Counted from the first letter of the stretch, positions 41,118 through 50,392 are shown. The stretch is 64,000 nt of DNA from Streptomyces sp. DH41 (GCF_029813785.1 NZ_JARVKY010000007.1:280437-344436), one strand, 5' to 3'. A program made the numbers and translations. The notes: generated by a model not told the origin, from the letters alone.

Positions 41118-42365
41118 ATGGAGCAGTACGAGCCCGACCGCCTGTCTCCGGCCCAAGTGGCCGCCATGCGGCGCAGCTTCACCAGCGGCAGGGCCGCACT
41201 CACCCGCCGCTCACTGCTGCGCGCCTCCACGGGCGGCGCGCTCGCGGCCGGCGCACTCGGCACGCTGAGCGCCTGCGGCATCCCGGCGGCCGGCAAGACC
41301 GAGGGCGGCGTTTCCGCGCAGGACCGGTCGGCGAAGGAGAAGAAGGTCTCCTTCTCCAACTGGACCGAGTACATGGACGTCGACGACAGCGGCCGGCGGC
41401 ACCCGACGCTGGAGGCGTTCACCCAGCGCACCGGCATCGAGGTCACGTACACGGAGGACATCAACGACAACAGCGAGTTCTTCGGCAAGATCCAGCCGCA
41501 GCTCGCCGCGGGCCAGGAGACCGGCCGCGACATCATCGTGCTCACCGACTGGCTGGCCGCCCGGCTGATCCGCCTCGGCTGGGTACAGAAACTGGACCCG
41601 GCCAACCTGCCGCACGCCTTCACCAACCTGTCGCCCCAGTTCCGCGACCCCGACTGGGACCCGGGCCGCGCCTACAGCTACCCCTGGCAGGGCATCTCGG
41701 CCGTCATCGCCTACAACAAGAAGGCGCTGGACGGCATCGAGGTCACCTCGGTCTCCGACCTGCTCGACAACCCGAAGCTCAAGGGCCGCGTCGGCTTCCT
41801 CACCGAGATGCGCGACACCGTCGGCATGACGCTGCTCGACATGGGCAAGGACCCCGCCCGCTTCTCGGACGACGACTACGACGCGGCGATCGCCCGCCTC
41901 CAGAAGGGCGTCGACAGCGGTCAGATACGCCGCTTCACCGGCAACGACTACACCGCCGACATCAGCAAGGGCGACTTCGCGGCCTGCCTGGCCTGGGCCG
42001 GAGACGTCGTCCAGCTCAAGGCGGACAACCCGGACGTCGACTTCGTCATCCCGGACAGCGGATACATCACGTCCAGCGACAACATGCTGGTGCCCAACAA
42101 GGCACGGCACAAGACGAACGCCGAACGGCTCATCGACTACTACTACGAGCCGGGCCCGGCCGCGGAGCTCGCCGCCTACATCAACTTCGTCTGTCCCGTC
42201 GACGGGGTGAAGGACGAGCTTGCGAAGATCGACGAGGACGCGGCGAACAACCCGCTGATCATTCCCGACCAGGCCATGCAGGCCAAGTCCCACTCCTTCC
42301 GCTCCCTGAGCTCGAAGGAAGAGACGGCCTACGAAGAGAAGTTCGCGAAGCTCACTGGGGCGTGA
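41118..42365 (+). CDS. potD: Polyamine ABC transporter substrate-binding lipoprotein
   Basis: This 415-residue spermidine/putrescine-type binding protein starts at ATG 41118. The signal is Tat-like (LTRRSLLRASTGG, Arg30-Arg31) with lipobox LSAC (Cys53). The mature part has NWTEYMDVDD, GNDYTADISKGDFAACLAWAGD and ANAERLIDYYYEP-like segments (here TNAERLIDYYYEP). The following potA GTG overlaps the stop by 4 bases. It is clearly paralogous to the orphan protein at 32836-34026. Export by Tat followed by lipidation would place it on the outer face of the membrane. Confidence 0.93.
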   Translation: MEQYEPDRLSPAQVAAMRRSFTSGRAALTRRSLLRASTGGALAAGALGTLSACGIPAAGKTEGGVSAQDRSAKEKKVSFSNWTEYMDVDDSGRRHPTLEAFTQRTGIEVTYTEDINDNSEFFGKIQPQLAAGQETGRDIIVLTDWLAARLIRLGWVQKLDPANLPHAFTNLSPQFRDPDWDPGRAYSYPWQGISAVIAYNKKALDGIEVTSVSDLLDNPKLKGRVGFLTEMRDTVGMTLLDMGKDPARFSDDDYDAAIARLQKGVDSGQIRRFTGNDYTADISKGDFAACLAWAGDVVQLKADNPDVDFVIPDSGYITSSDNMLVPNKARHKTNAERLIDYYYEPGPAAELAAYINFVCPVDGVKDELAKIDEDAANNPLIIPDQAMQAKSHSFRSLSSKEETAYEEKFAKLTGA

Positions 42366-43549
42366 CGACGATGACGACGACGAATACGACGAAGGCCCGG
42401 ACAGACGCGACGGACCGCGGCGGCGACGTCCGCCTCGCCGGCATCAGCAAGACCTACGGCTCCTTCACCGCCGTGCACCCGCTCGACCTGACCGTGCCCC
42501 AGGGCTCCTTCTTCGCCCTGCTCGGCGCCTCCGGCTGCGGCAAGACCACGACCCTGCGCATGATCGCCGGACTGGAGCAGCCCAGCGGGGGCACCGTCCA
42601 CCTCGGCGACCAGGACGTGACCTCCCTCCCCCCTTACAAACGTCCGGTGAACACGGTCTTCCAGTCCTACGCCCTCTTCCCGCACCTCGACATCTTCGAG
42701 AACGTCGCCTTCGGCCTGCGCCGGCGCGGCATCAAGTCGGTCAAGAAGCAGGTCGGGGAGATGCTCGACCTCGTCCAGCTCGGCGAGCAGGCACGCAAGA
42801 AGCCGCACCAGCTCTCCGGCGGCCAGCAGCAGCGCGTCGCCCTCGCCCGTGCCCTGATCAACCACCCCAGGGTGCTCCTCCTCGACGAACCGCTCGGCGC
42901 CCTCGACCTCAAGCTGCGCCGCCAGATGCAGCTGGAACTCAAGCGCATCCAGATCGAGGTCGGCATCACCTTCGTACATGTCACGCACGACCAGGAGGAG
43001 GCCATGACGATGGCCGACCAGGTCGCCGTGATGAACGCGGGCCGCGTCGAGCAACTGGGCGCCCCCGCCGACCTCTACGAGAACCCGCGCACCACCTTCG
43101 TCGCCAACTTCCTGGGCACCTCCAACCTGATCGAGGCCGAGGTCGACACCCGCGGCGGCGACGACATCGTGGTGAAGGCGGCCGGCGACAAGCTGGTCCT
43201 GCCCGGCGCCCGGTGCTCCGCGCCGGCCCGGGCCGGCGGCAAGATACTGGTCGGGGTGCGCCCGGAGAAGATCAGCCTCACCCTCGCCGACGAGGCCGGC
43301 TCCGTCCCCGAGGGCCGCAACCGCATCACCGGCAAGATCAGCAACACCAGTTTCATCGGCGTCTCCACGCAGTACGTGGTCGAGTGCGCGGCCTGCCCCG
43401 AGTTCGAGGTGTACGCCCAGAACATCGACCGCGACGCCCGGCTGGTGCCCGGCGCCGACGTCGTCCTGCACTGGAACCCCGCCCACACCTTCGGCCTCGA
43501 CGCGGCCCAGGCCATCGACGCCGGCGTGGCCGAGGGCGAGGCCGCCTGA
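42362..43549 (+). CDS. potA: Polyamine ABC transporter ATP-binding protein
   Basis: This ATPase of the polyamine importer has 395 residues: Walker A GASGCGKTT (about 55-63), Q-loop FQSYALFPH, signature LSGGQQQRVALARAL, Walker B LLLDEPLGALD and switch HVTHDQEEAM. A C-terminal TOBE domain (about 290-380) includes VGVRPEKI. The GTG at 42362 overlaps the potD stop; an ATG three codons later (42371) is also possible. The stop overlaps potB (ATGA). Confidence 0.95.
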   Translation: MTTMTTTNTTKARTDATDRGGDVRLAGISKTYGSFTAVHPLDLTVPQGSFFALLGASGCGKTTTLRMIAGLEQPSGGTVHLGDQDVTSLPPYKRPVNTVFQSYALFPHLDIFENVAFGLRRRGIKSVKKQVGEMLDLVQLGEQARKKPHQLSGGQQQRVALARALINHPRVLLLDEPLGALDLKLRRQMQLELKRIQIEVGITFVHVTHDQEEAMTMADQVAVMNAGRVEQLGAPADLYENPRTTFVANFLGTSNLIEAEVDTRGGDDIVVKAAGDKLVLPGARCSAPARAGGKILVGVRPEKISLTLADEAGSVPEGRNRITGKISNTSFIGVSTQYVVECAACPEFEVYAQNIDRDARLVPGADVVLHWNPAHTFGLDAAQAIDAGVAEGEAA

Positions 43550-44478
43550 TGTCCACCCTCACCGAGGCGCCACCGCCGCTCTCCCCGGCCGCGCCGGAGA
43601 AGAAGCCGGCGCGCGGGCGGGGCCGCTGGACGCCGTACTGGCTGCTGCTGCCCGGCATCCTGTGGCTGGTCGTCTTCTTCGCCGCGCCGATGATCTACCA
43701 GGCCTCCACGTCCGTCCAGACGGGCTCTCTGGAGGAGGGCTACAAGGTCACCTGGCACTTCGCCACCTACTGGGACGCGGTGTCCGAGTACTGGCCGCAG
43801 TTCCTGCGCTCGGTCGCCTACGCCGCCTCCGCGACCGTGCTGTGCCTGCTGCTCGGCTATCCGCTCGCCTATCTGATCGCCTTCCGGGCGGGCCGCTGGC
43901 GCAACCTGATCATGATTCTGGTGATCGCGCCGTTCTTCACCAGCTTCCTGATCCGCACCCTGGCCTGGAAGACGATCCTCGCGGACGGCGGCCCGGTCGT
44001 CGGCGCCCTGAACACGCTGCACGTCCTGGACGTCACCAGCTGGCTCGGCTGGACGGCCGGCGACCGGGTGCTGGCCACCCCGCTCGCGGTGGTCTGCGGG
44101 CTGACGTACAACTTCCTCCCCTTCATGATCCTGCCGCTGTACACGTCACTGGAGCGCATCGACGGCCGGCTGCACGAGGCGGCGGGCGACCTGTACGCCA
44201 AGCCGTCCACGGTCTTCCGGAAGGTCACCTTCCCGCTGTCGATGCCGGGCGTCGTCTCCGGGACGCTGCTGACCTTCATCCCGGCCACCGGCGACTACGT
44301 CAACGCCTCCCTGCTGGGCTCGGCCGACACCGGCATGATCGGGAACGTGATCCAGTCCCAGTTCCTGCGGGTCCTCGACTATCCGACGGCGGCGGCGCTC
44401 TCCTTCGTCCTGATGGCCGCGATCCTCGCCATGGTCACCGTCTACATCCGCAAGTCCGGCACGGAGGATCTGGTTTAG
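43549..44478 (+). CDS. potB: Polyamine ABC transporter permease PotB
   Basis: This inner-membrane channel subunit has 309 residues and six membrane segments. The EAA loop that docks the ATPase reads HEAAGDLYAKPSTVFRKVTFP near residues 207-227 (shown as a continuous conserved block of about 20 residues). The gene begins at ATG 43549, overlapping the potA stop, and its own stop is directly followed by the potC ATG. Together with PotA and PotC it forms the transporter core. Confidence 0.94.
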   Translation: MSTLTEAPPPLSPAAPEKKPARGRGRWTPYWLLLPGILWLVVFFAAPMIYQASTSVQTGSLEEGYKVTWHFATYWDAVSEYWPQFLRSVAYAASATVLCLLLGYPLAYLIAFRAGRWRNLIMILVIAPFFTSFLIRTLAWKTILADGGPVVGALNTLHVLDVTSWLGWTAGDRVLATPLAVVCGLTYNFLPFMILPLYTSLERIDGRLHEAAGDLYAKPSTVFRKVTFPLSMPGVVSGTLLTFIPATGDYVNASLLGSADTGMIGNVIQSQFLRVLDYPTAAALSFVLMAAILAMVTVYIRKSGTEDLV

Positions 44479-45306
44479 ATGGACGCGCGACGGAGTCGCA
44501 TATTCGGCACGAGCGTCAATTGGTTCAAGCGCAATCTGGTCGTCATCGCCGGACTGCTGACGCTCGCCTATCTCCTGCTGCCCAATGTCATCGTCACGAT
44601 CTTCTCGTTCAACAAACCGAACGGGCGCTTCAACTACGCGTGGCAGCAGTTCTCCACGGACGCCTGGAAGGACCCGTGCGGCGTCGCCGGACTGTGCGAT
44701 TCCCTGTCGCTCAGCCTCCAGATCGCCTTCTGGGCGACGCTCGGCGCCACCGCGCTGGGCACCGCGATCGCCTTCGCACTGGTCCGCTACCGCTTCCGGG
44801 CGCGCGGCGCGATCAACTCACTGATCTTCCTGCCGATGGCGATGCCCGAGGTCGTGATGGCCGCCTCGCTGCTCACCCTGTTCCTCAACATGGGTGCCCA
44901 GCTCGGCTTCTGGACGGTCCTGATCGCCCACATCATGTTCTGCCTCAGCTTCGTCGTGACGGCGGTCAAGGCGCGTGTGCTGTCGATGGACCCGAGGCTG
45001 GAGCAGGCGGCGCAGGACCTGTACGCCGGTCCCTTCCAGACCTTCGTCCGGGTCACGCTCCCCATCGCCGCCCCCGGAATCGCCGCCGGCGCGCTGCTCG
45101 CCTTCGCGCTCTCCTTCGACGATTTCATCATCACCAATTTCAACGCGGGCTCCACCGTCACCTTCCCCATGTTCGTCTGGGGATCGGCCCAGCGCGGCAC
45201 GCCCGTTCAGATCAACGTCGTCGGTACGGCCATGTTCGTGATCGCCGTGCTGTTCGTCCTGGCCTCCATGGTCATCGGCAACCGCCGAAACCGCCGCAAG
45301 GCGTAG
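44479..45306 (+). CDS. potC: Polyamine ABC transporter permease PotC
   Basis: This second channel subunit has 275 residues with six membrane segments and an EAA loop (LEQAAQDLYAGPFQTFVRVT). The N-terminal segment LLPNVIVTIFSFNKP and the DDFIITNFNAG motif near the last third are typical of PotC. The ATG at 44479 adjoins the potB TAG without spacing. The flavoenzyme gene follows after 35 bases with its own GGGAG Shine-Dalgarno and no terminator between. Confidence 0.94.
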   Translation: MDARRSRIFGTSVNWFKRNLVVIAGLLTLAYLLLPNVIVTIFSFNKPNGRFNYAWQQFSTDAWKDPCGVAGLCDSLSLSLQIAFWATLGATALGTAIAFALVRYRFRARGAINSLIFLPMAMPEVVMAASLLTLFLNMGAQLGFWTVLIAHIMFCLSFVVTAVKARVLSMDPRLEQAAQDLYAGPFQTFVRVTLPIAAPGIAAGALLAFALSFDDFIITNFNAGSTVTFPMFVWGSAQRGTPVQINVVGTAMFVIAVLFVLASMVIGNRRNRRKA

Positions 45307-45341
45307 CGCGTCTCGTACCGCATTCGTAGGGAGTTGAAATC

Positions 45342-46769
45342 ATGGCCCCGAGCGCCATGAGCCGCAGCAACGACTGGACGAAATCCCTCTCCGACGCCCA
45401 GCCGGTCCCGTACTGGCTGGACGACCCCGGCCGCCCCCGCCCCCGGCCCGCCCTCACCGGCGCCGACACCTGCGACCTGCTGGTCGTGGGCGGCGGCTAC
45501 AGCGGACTGTGGACCGCGCTGATCGCCAAGGAGCGCGACCCGGGGCGGGACGTGGTGCTGCTGGAGGGCCGCGAGGTGGGCTGGGCCGCCTCCGGCCGCA
45601 ACGGCGGCTTCTGCGCCGCCTCCCTCACCCACGGCCTGTCCAACGGCCTGGCCCGCTGGCCCGACGAGATCCACCGGCTTCAGGAGCTGGGCGCCCGCAA
45701 CCTCGACGCGATCGAGGCGGCGGTCGCCCGCCACGACCTCGACTGCGACTTCGAACGCACCGGCGAGATCGACGTCGCCACCGAGCCCTATCAGGCCCGG
45801 GAGCTCAAGGACTGGTACGAGGAGATCCGCGCCAAGGGCCTCGCCGACGGCGTCGAGTACCTGGACGCCGAGGCCGTCCGGGAACAGGTCGACTCCCCGA
45901 CCTTCCGGGCCGGCCTGTACGACCGCCGGGGCGTGGCCATGGTCAACCCCGCCAAGCTCGCCTGGAACCTCAAGCGTGCCTGCGTCGCCCTCGGCGTCCG
46001 CGTCCACGAGAACACCCCGGCGCTCACCCTGAGGCCGTACGGCGCGGGCATGGCCGTACGCACCCCGTACGGCGGGGTCCGCGCCCGCACGGTCGCGCTC
46101 GGCACCAATATCTTCCCCAGCCTGCTCAGGCGGGTCCGCTCGTACACCGTCCCGGTCTACGACTACGCCCTGATGACCGAGCCGCTCACCGCGGAGCAGC
46201 TGGCCTCGGTCGGCTGGCACAACCGGCAGGGCCTCGGCGACAGCGCCAACCAGTTCCACTACTTCCGGCTCTCCGCCGACAACCGCGTCCTGTGGGGCGG
46301 CTACGACGCGATCTACCCGTACGGCGGCCGGGTGCGCGCCGAGTACGACGACCGCCCGGAGACCTACGCCAAACTCGCCGGGCACTTCTTCACCTGCTTC
46401 CCGCAGTTGGAGGGCGTCCGCTTCACGCACGCCTGGGGCGGCGCGATCGACACCTGCTCCCGCTTCTCGGCGTTCTTCGGCACCGCGCACCAGGGAAAGG
46501 TCGCCTACGCGGCCGGTTACACCGGTCTCGGCGTGGGCGCCACCCGGTTCGGCGCCGAGGTGATGCTCGACCTGCTGTCGGGCGAGCGCACCGAGCGCAC
46601 GGAACTGCGGATGGTCCGCAGGAAGCCCCTGCCGTTCCCGCCCGAACCCTTCGCCTGGACCGGCATCGCGCTCACCAAGTGGTCGCTGGCCCGCGCGGAC
46701 GCGCACGGCGGCCGGCGCAACCTGTGGCTGCGGACGATGGACAGACTGGGGCTGGGCTTCGACAGCTGA
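45342..46769 (+). CDS. puuB: FAD-dependent oxidoreductase, gamma-glutamylputrescine oxidase-like
   Basis: This DAO-family flavoenzyme of 475 residues has the FAD-binding dinucleotide motif VVGGGYSGLW (about 48-57), the GWAASGRNGGF segment and a C-terminal GYTGLGVGATR flavin contact. It resembles PuuB, which oxidises gamma-glutamylputrescine in E. coli. Its place at the end of the pot operon agrees with polyamine catabolism. The required gamma-glutamylation enzyme (a glutamine-synthetase-like PuuA/GlnA3) is not in the window. The substrate could equally be a free polyamine or another amine, so the symbol is provisional. Confidence 0.8.
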   Translation: MAPSAMSRSNDWTKSLSDAQPVPYWLDDPGRPRPRPALTGADTCDLLVVGGGYSGLWTALIAKERDPGRDVVLLEGREVGWAASGRNGGFCAASLTHGLSNGLARWPDEIHRLQELGARNLDAIEAAVARHDLDCDFERTGEIDVATEPYQARELKDWYEEIRAKGLADGVEYLDAEAVREQVDSPTFRAGLYDRRGVAMVNPAKLAWNLKRACVALGVRVHENTPALTLRPYGAGMAVRTPYGGVRARTVALGTNIFPSLLRRVRSYTVPVYDYALMTEPLTAEQLASVGWHNRQGLGDSANQFHYFRLSADNRVLWGGYDAIYPYGGRVRAEYDDRPETYAKLAGHFFTCFPQLEGVRFTHAWGGAIDTCSRFSAFFGTAHQGKVAYAAGYTGLGVGATRFGAEVMLDLLSGERTERTELRMVRRKPLPFPPEPFAWTGIALTKWSLARADAHGGRRNLWLRTMDRLGLGFDS

Positions 46770-46903
46770 GCCGCGTACCGCACGCGGGCATGTGACCCGG
46801 CTCACCCCGGCGGGCCGGCCAACCCGCGTAATGCCCGCCCGAGACCTCCCTCTCCTCCGTGACGACGCATCCCGCGTCCACACGAGTGAAAGGGAGGTTC
46901 TCC

Positions 46904-47380
46904 ATGCCTGGCGCCAAGACGGCGGTCGCGTGGCTGGCATCCGTCGCACCGGATCCCGGGTCCTGCCTGCGGAAATGGGAGCGCGACCCACTGGGGCTCG
47001 CGCTGCTGCCCGCCGGCAAGGCCTGGGACGTGCTCGTCCTGCCGAACAGGCTCGGCCGTACGACCCTCGACGTGTTCTCCCGCGTCCTGGACCAACCCGG
47101 CCCGGTGCTCGCCGACTCCGGCGACGCGCGCACGGGCTTCCTCGTGCCGGCCGGCACGGCGGCCCGCTGGCTGGGCACCGGCGTCCGGACGGTCGGACTC
47201 GGGGCCTGGATCGTGGTGCCGCACCCGGGAGCCACGGCGTACTCGGCAAAGGTGTCGTCCGGCCAAGTCCGCTGGCTGATCCCGCCGGACGGGACCGGCA
47301 CCCTCACCGATCCGTCACTCCTGGAACTCGCGATGCACGAGGCGGCGGCGGCTCTCGCGGTCGGGGAGAACGAGGGGTGA
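46904..47380 (+). CDS. Small bifunctional DNA primase/polymerase-like protein
   Basis: This 158-residue protein belongs to a Streptomyces group usually named after the N-terminal prim-pol domain. Visible features are WLASVAPDPGSCLRKWERDP, GLALLPAGKAWDVLVLP, TGFLVPAGTAARWLGTGVRT and WLIPPDGTGTLTDPSLLELAMHEAA. The acidic catalytic residues of a real primase-polymerase are not evident, so enzymatic activity is doubtful. ATG 46904 is chosen because AGGGAGG (46891-46897) is correctly spaced; a GTG at 46859 lacks this. It stands between the polyamine operon and the chitinase. Confidence 0.78.
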   Translation: MPGAKTAVAWLASVAPDPGSCLRKWERDPLGLALLPAGKAWDVLVLPNRLGRTTLDVFSRVLDQPGPVLADSGDARTGFLVPAGTAARWLGTGVRTVGLGAWIVVPHPGATAYSAKVSSGQVRWLIPPDGTGTLTDPSLLELAMHEAAAALAVGENEG

Positions 47381-47393
47381 GCCGCGCGAGGGG

Positions 47394-47422
47394 TTGACAA
47401 CAGAATTGGTCTGGACCAAGTT
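47394..47422 (+). promoter_or_regulatory. Chitinase promoter with DasR-like operator
   Basis: TTGACA (47394-47399) is a consensus -35. TTGGTC-TG-GACCAA (47406-47419) is a palindrome with 6-bp arms between the -35 and the -10 region (about 47417-47423, weak match). The palindrome matches the core TGGTC-N2-GACCA of DasR responsive elements found before chitinase and PTS genes in Streptomyces. GlcNAc-derived induction is therefore expected. Confidence 0.75.
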
Positions 47423-47467
47423 GGGCGCGCTCCACCCTCCCCATCTCCCCCATGTACGGAGGCACTT

Positions 47468-49279
47468 GTGGAACGCTCCAGACCTCTCGCCCGTCGCCCC
47501 CTCGTCACGCTGATCACCGCCGCGGCTCTCGCCGTGTCCGGCACGACCGCGCTCTCGTCGGCCGCCCGTGCGGCCGACGCGGACCTCGCCCGCAACGGCG
47601 GCTTCGAGTCCGGCCTCGACGGCTGGACCTGCACAGGCGGCACGACCGTGACCTCGCCCGTGCACGGCGGCACCTCGGCCCTGAAGGCCACCCCGGCCGG
47701 CGCCGACAACGCACGCTGCGCACAGACCGTGACGGTGAGACCGGACTCCCAGTACACCCTCTCCGGCCACGTCCGCGGCACGTACGTCCACCTCGGTGCG
47801 AGCGGCACCGGCACCACCGACGTCTTCACCTGGGCCCAGTCCGCCCCCGACTGGCAGCGGCTCGCGACCACCTTCCGCACCGGGCCGTCCACCACCAGGG
47901 TCACGATCTACACCCACGGCTGGTACGGCACCGGCGCCTACCACGCCGACGACATCTCACTGACCGGTCCGGGCGGGGAGACGGGTCAGCCCCCGGCGGC
48001 CCCCGGCGGTCTGACGACCGGCTCCGTCACCTCCTCCAGCGTCGCCCTGTCCTGGTCGCCCGTACCGGGCGCGACGGGCTACGCCGTCTACCGCGACGGC
48101 ACCAAGGTCCGCACGGTCACCGCAACCTCCACCACCATGACCGGCCTGACTCCGTCGACGGCGTACGCCTTCCAGGTCGCGGCGGTCAACGACGCCGGGG
48201 AGTCCGCACGCTCCGCCACGGTCACGGCGACCACCACCGAGGGCTCGGACGGCGGCGGTTCCGGCCTCCCGGCCCACGCCCTGGTCGGCTACCTCCACGC
48301 CAGCTTCGCCAACGGCTCCGGCTACACCCGCATGGCCGACGTACCCGACAGCTGGGACGTCATCGACCTGGCCTTCGGTGAGCCGACCTCGGTCACCTCC
48401 GGCGACATCCGCTTCGAGCGCTGCCCGGTCGCCGAGTGCCCGAACGTGGAGAGCGACGCCGAGTTCAAGGCCGCCATCAAGGCCAAACAGGCGGCCGGCA
48501 AGAAGGTGCTGATCTCCATCGGCGGCCAGAACGGCCAGGTGCGACTGACCACGGCCGCCGCCCGCGACACCTTCGTCTCCTCCGTCTCGAAGATCATCGA
48601 CGAGTACGGCCTCGACGGCCTCGACATCGACTTCGAGGGCCACTCGCTGTCCCTGGACGCCGACGACACGGACTTCAAGAACCCGAAGACCCCGGTCATC
48701 GTCAACCTCATCTCGGCGCTGAAGACCCTGAAGGCCAAGTACGGCGACGACTTCGTGCTGACGATGGCCCCGGAGACCTTCTTCGTCCAGCTCGGGTACC
48801 AGTACTACGGCACGGGCAAGTGGGGCGGCCAGGACCCGAGGGCGGGGGCGTACCTCCCCGTGATCCACGCCCTGCGCGACGACCTGACCCTGCTGCACGT
48901 CCAGGACTACAACTCGGGCCCGATCATGGGCCTCGACAACCAGTACCACTCCATGGGCGGCGCCGACTTCCACATCGCGATGACCGACATGCTCCTCACC
49001 GGCTTCCCGGTCGCCGGCGACGCCGGCAACGTCTTCCCGCCGCTGCGCCCCGACCAGGTCGCGATCGGCATGCCCGCCTCCACCAACGCGGGCAACGGTC
49101 ACGTCTTGCCGGCCGAGGTCACCAAGGCCCTGAACTGCCTGACCAAGAAGACCGACTGCGGCTCCTACGCGACCCACGGCACCTGGCCCGCCCTGCGCGG
49201 CCTGATGACCTGGTCGATCAACTGGGACCGGTACTCGAACTGGGAGTTCCAGAAGAACTTCGACGCGTACTTCGGCTGA
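47468..49279 (+). CDS. Secreted GH18 chitinase with CBM and fibronectin III domains
   Basis: The enzyme degrades chitin with retention. The 603-residue modular protein has a signal peptide (about 1-36, ending AARA), a carbohydrate-binding-like beta-sandwich (about 38-165; NGGFESGLDGWTCTGG), a fibronectin type III domain (about 178-262; TGSVTSSSVALSWSPVPGAT) and the GH18 catalytic barrel (about 275-603). The active-site motif DGLDIDFE is at 383-390, with Glu390 as the acid. The GTG start has GGAGG upstream. Regulation by the operator at 47406-47419 is likely. The end overlaps the minus-strand PAP2 gene by 62 bases. Confidence 0.95.
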   Translation: MERSRPLARRPLVTLITAAALAVSGTTALSSAARAADADLARNGGFESGLDGWTCTGGTTVTSPVHGGTSALKATPAGADNARCAQTVTVRPDSQYTLSGHVRGTYVHLGASGTGTTDVFTWAQSAPDWQRLATTFRTGPSTTRVTIYTHGWYGTGAYHADDISLTGPGGETGQPPAAPGGLTTGSVTSSSVALSWSPVPGATGYAVYRDGTKVRTVTATSTTMTGLTPSTAYAFQVAAVNDAGESARSATVTATTTEGSDGGGSGLPAHALVGYLHASFANGSGYTRMADVPDSWDVIDLAFGEPTSVTSGDIRFERCPVAECPNVESDAEFKAAIKAKQAAGKKVLISIGGQNGQVRLTTAAARDTFVSSVSKIIDEYGLDGLDIDFEGHSLSLDADDTDFKNPKTPVIVNLISALKTLKAKYGDDFVLTMAPETFFVQLGYQYYGTGKWGGQDPRAGAYLPVIHALRDDLTLLHVQDYNSGPIMGLDNQYHSMGGADFHIAMTDMLLTGFPVAGDAGNVFPPLRPDQVAIGMPASTNAGNGHVLPAEVTKALNCLTKKTDCGSYATHGTWPALRGLMTWSINWDRYSNWEFQKNFDAYFG

Positions 49280-49940
49280 CCGGCGGGGCGCCGCGGCCGG
49301 CCACCAGCGCGACGCCGGCCAGCAGCACCGCCCCCAGGCACCAGCTCGCCACCACGTCCAGCGGCCAGTGGTAGCCCCGGCGCACCAGCCCGTAGGAGGC
49401 ACCGAGGACGAGAACCGCGCAGAGCGCAACGAGCACACGGCGGACGGCCGGCGACCGCGGCAGCGAAAGGAGCAGCAGTGTCGCCGCGCCGTACGCGACG
49501 AGCGCGGTGGCGGTGTGGCCGGAGGGGTAGTAGCCGACGGCCGGCGGAACGGCCGGGGTGCCCGGGCGGTCGGTCCACGCCTTCAGCGGGGCGACCAGCA
49601 CCGGCACCAGGGCCATCGCCAGCGCCCCGGCGAGCGGCGGCAGCCACCAGCGGTCCACACCGCGGGCGCGCCCGTGCCAGGCGACGTACGCCAGCGCGAC
49701 GACGAGGACGGGCACCGCCACCTGCACGTTGCCGAGGTCGGCCAGTAGCTCGGAGGGCCGGTCCGGGTGGACGAGCGCCCTGCTCAGCCGCTCGTCGACC
49801 CCGATCAGCGGGCCGTCGGCGACGACCTGCCAGGTGATCAGCGCGAAGACGAGGACGGGCAGCCCGACGAGAACGCACAGCCCTACGAGAACGGGCAGCC
49901 CGATGAGAGTGCGGAGCGCGCGAGGAGGGGAGACCGGCAT
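49218..49940 (-). CDS. PAP2 superfamily membrane phosphatase
   Basis: This 240-residue membrane protein has about six hydrophobic segments and the three phosphatase motifs: KAWTDRP (KxxxxRP type), YPSGHTA (PSGH) and RRGYHWPLDVVAS (SRxxxxxHxxxD type; the first Ser is replaced by Arg here). It may dephosphorylate undecaprenyl pyrophosphate, phosphatidic acid or a similar lipid. ATG 49940 starts MPVSPPRALRTLIGLP. The C-terminal tail, rich in Ser/Arg/Thr, is read antisense to the chitinase end. A hairpin 41 bases upstream may isolate it from gabT. Confidence 0.88.
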   Translation of the reverse strand: MPVSPPRALRTLIGLPVLVGLCVLVGLPVLVFALITWQVVADGPLIGVDERLSRALVHPDRPSELLADLGNVQVAVPVLVVALAYVAWHGRARGVDRWWLPPLAGALAMALVPVLVAPLKAWTDRPGTPAVPPAVGYYPSGHTATALVAYGAATLLLLSLPRSPAVRRVLVALCAVLVLGASYGLVRRGYHWPLDVVASWCLGAVLLAGVALVAGRGAPPVSRSTRRSSSGTPSSSTGPS

Positions 49941-50392
49941 GACGCCCAGCTTCGCAGGCCCGCCGAGGTCAGACACCGAAGGGCCGGCACAAGGGGGGGA
50001 GTGTGCCGGCCCTACGGTGAACCACCGTCCCGGGTGCCGGAACGGCCGTTCTGACCTGAACGCCGCGCGCCCCGGGGGGTTTGGGGCGGGCGACCGTCCG
50101 ATCGGTGAGGAGACCCGGAACCCTCGGGCTCCGGTTGTGTGCGCGAGGCACGACCAGGTCGAAGCTGGGGAAGCCCCGGCCTGAGATCCGCCCACAGTCC
50201 CCTGTGGGCGGGTGTATCTCTCATCTGCGTCGAACCTACGGCAGGGGGTGGGCTCAGGACAGGGGCATCGGCGTCCTGCCATCCACCCCGCACACCTTCT
50301 TCACACGCTCTGCGGTTCACCGCACCAGGCGTGCGAAACACAGCTCAGATGCGCGTTCGGGCACTCGCGCGCGTGCTCGCCCGGGGGTGGGC
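49941..50392. other. 452-bp gap without a gene between PAP2 and gabT
   Basis: No protein-coding frame here looks real. The gap holds two strong hairpins: GGGCCGGCACA (49981-49991) with TGTGCCGGCCC (50002-50012), and ATCCGCCCACAG (50186-50197) with CTGTGGGCGGGT (50202-50213, one wobble). Read on the minus strand, the first is followed by TTCGGTGTCT and could be the gabT terminator or a leader element of the PAP2 gene. The 14-mer GGGGGTGGGCTCAG occurs at 50244-50257 and again at 50383-50396, where it covers the gabT stop. I see no tRNA or known riboswitch. Confidence 0.6.
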
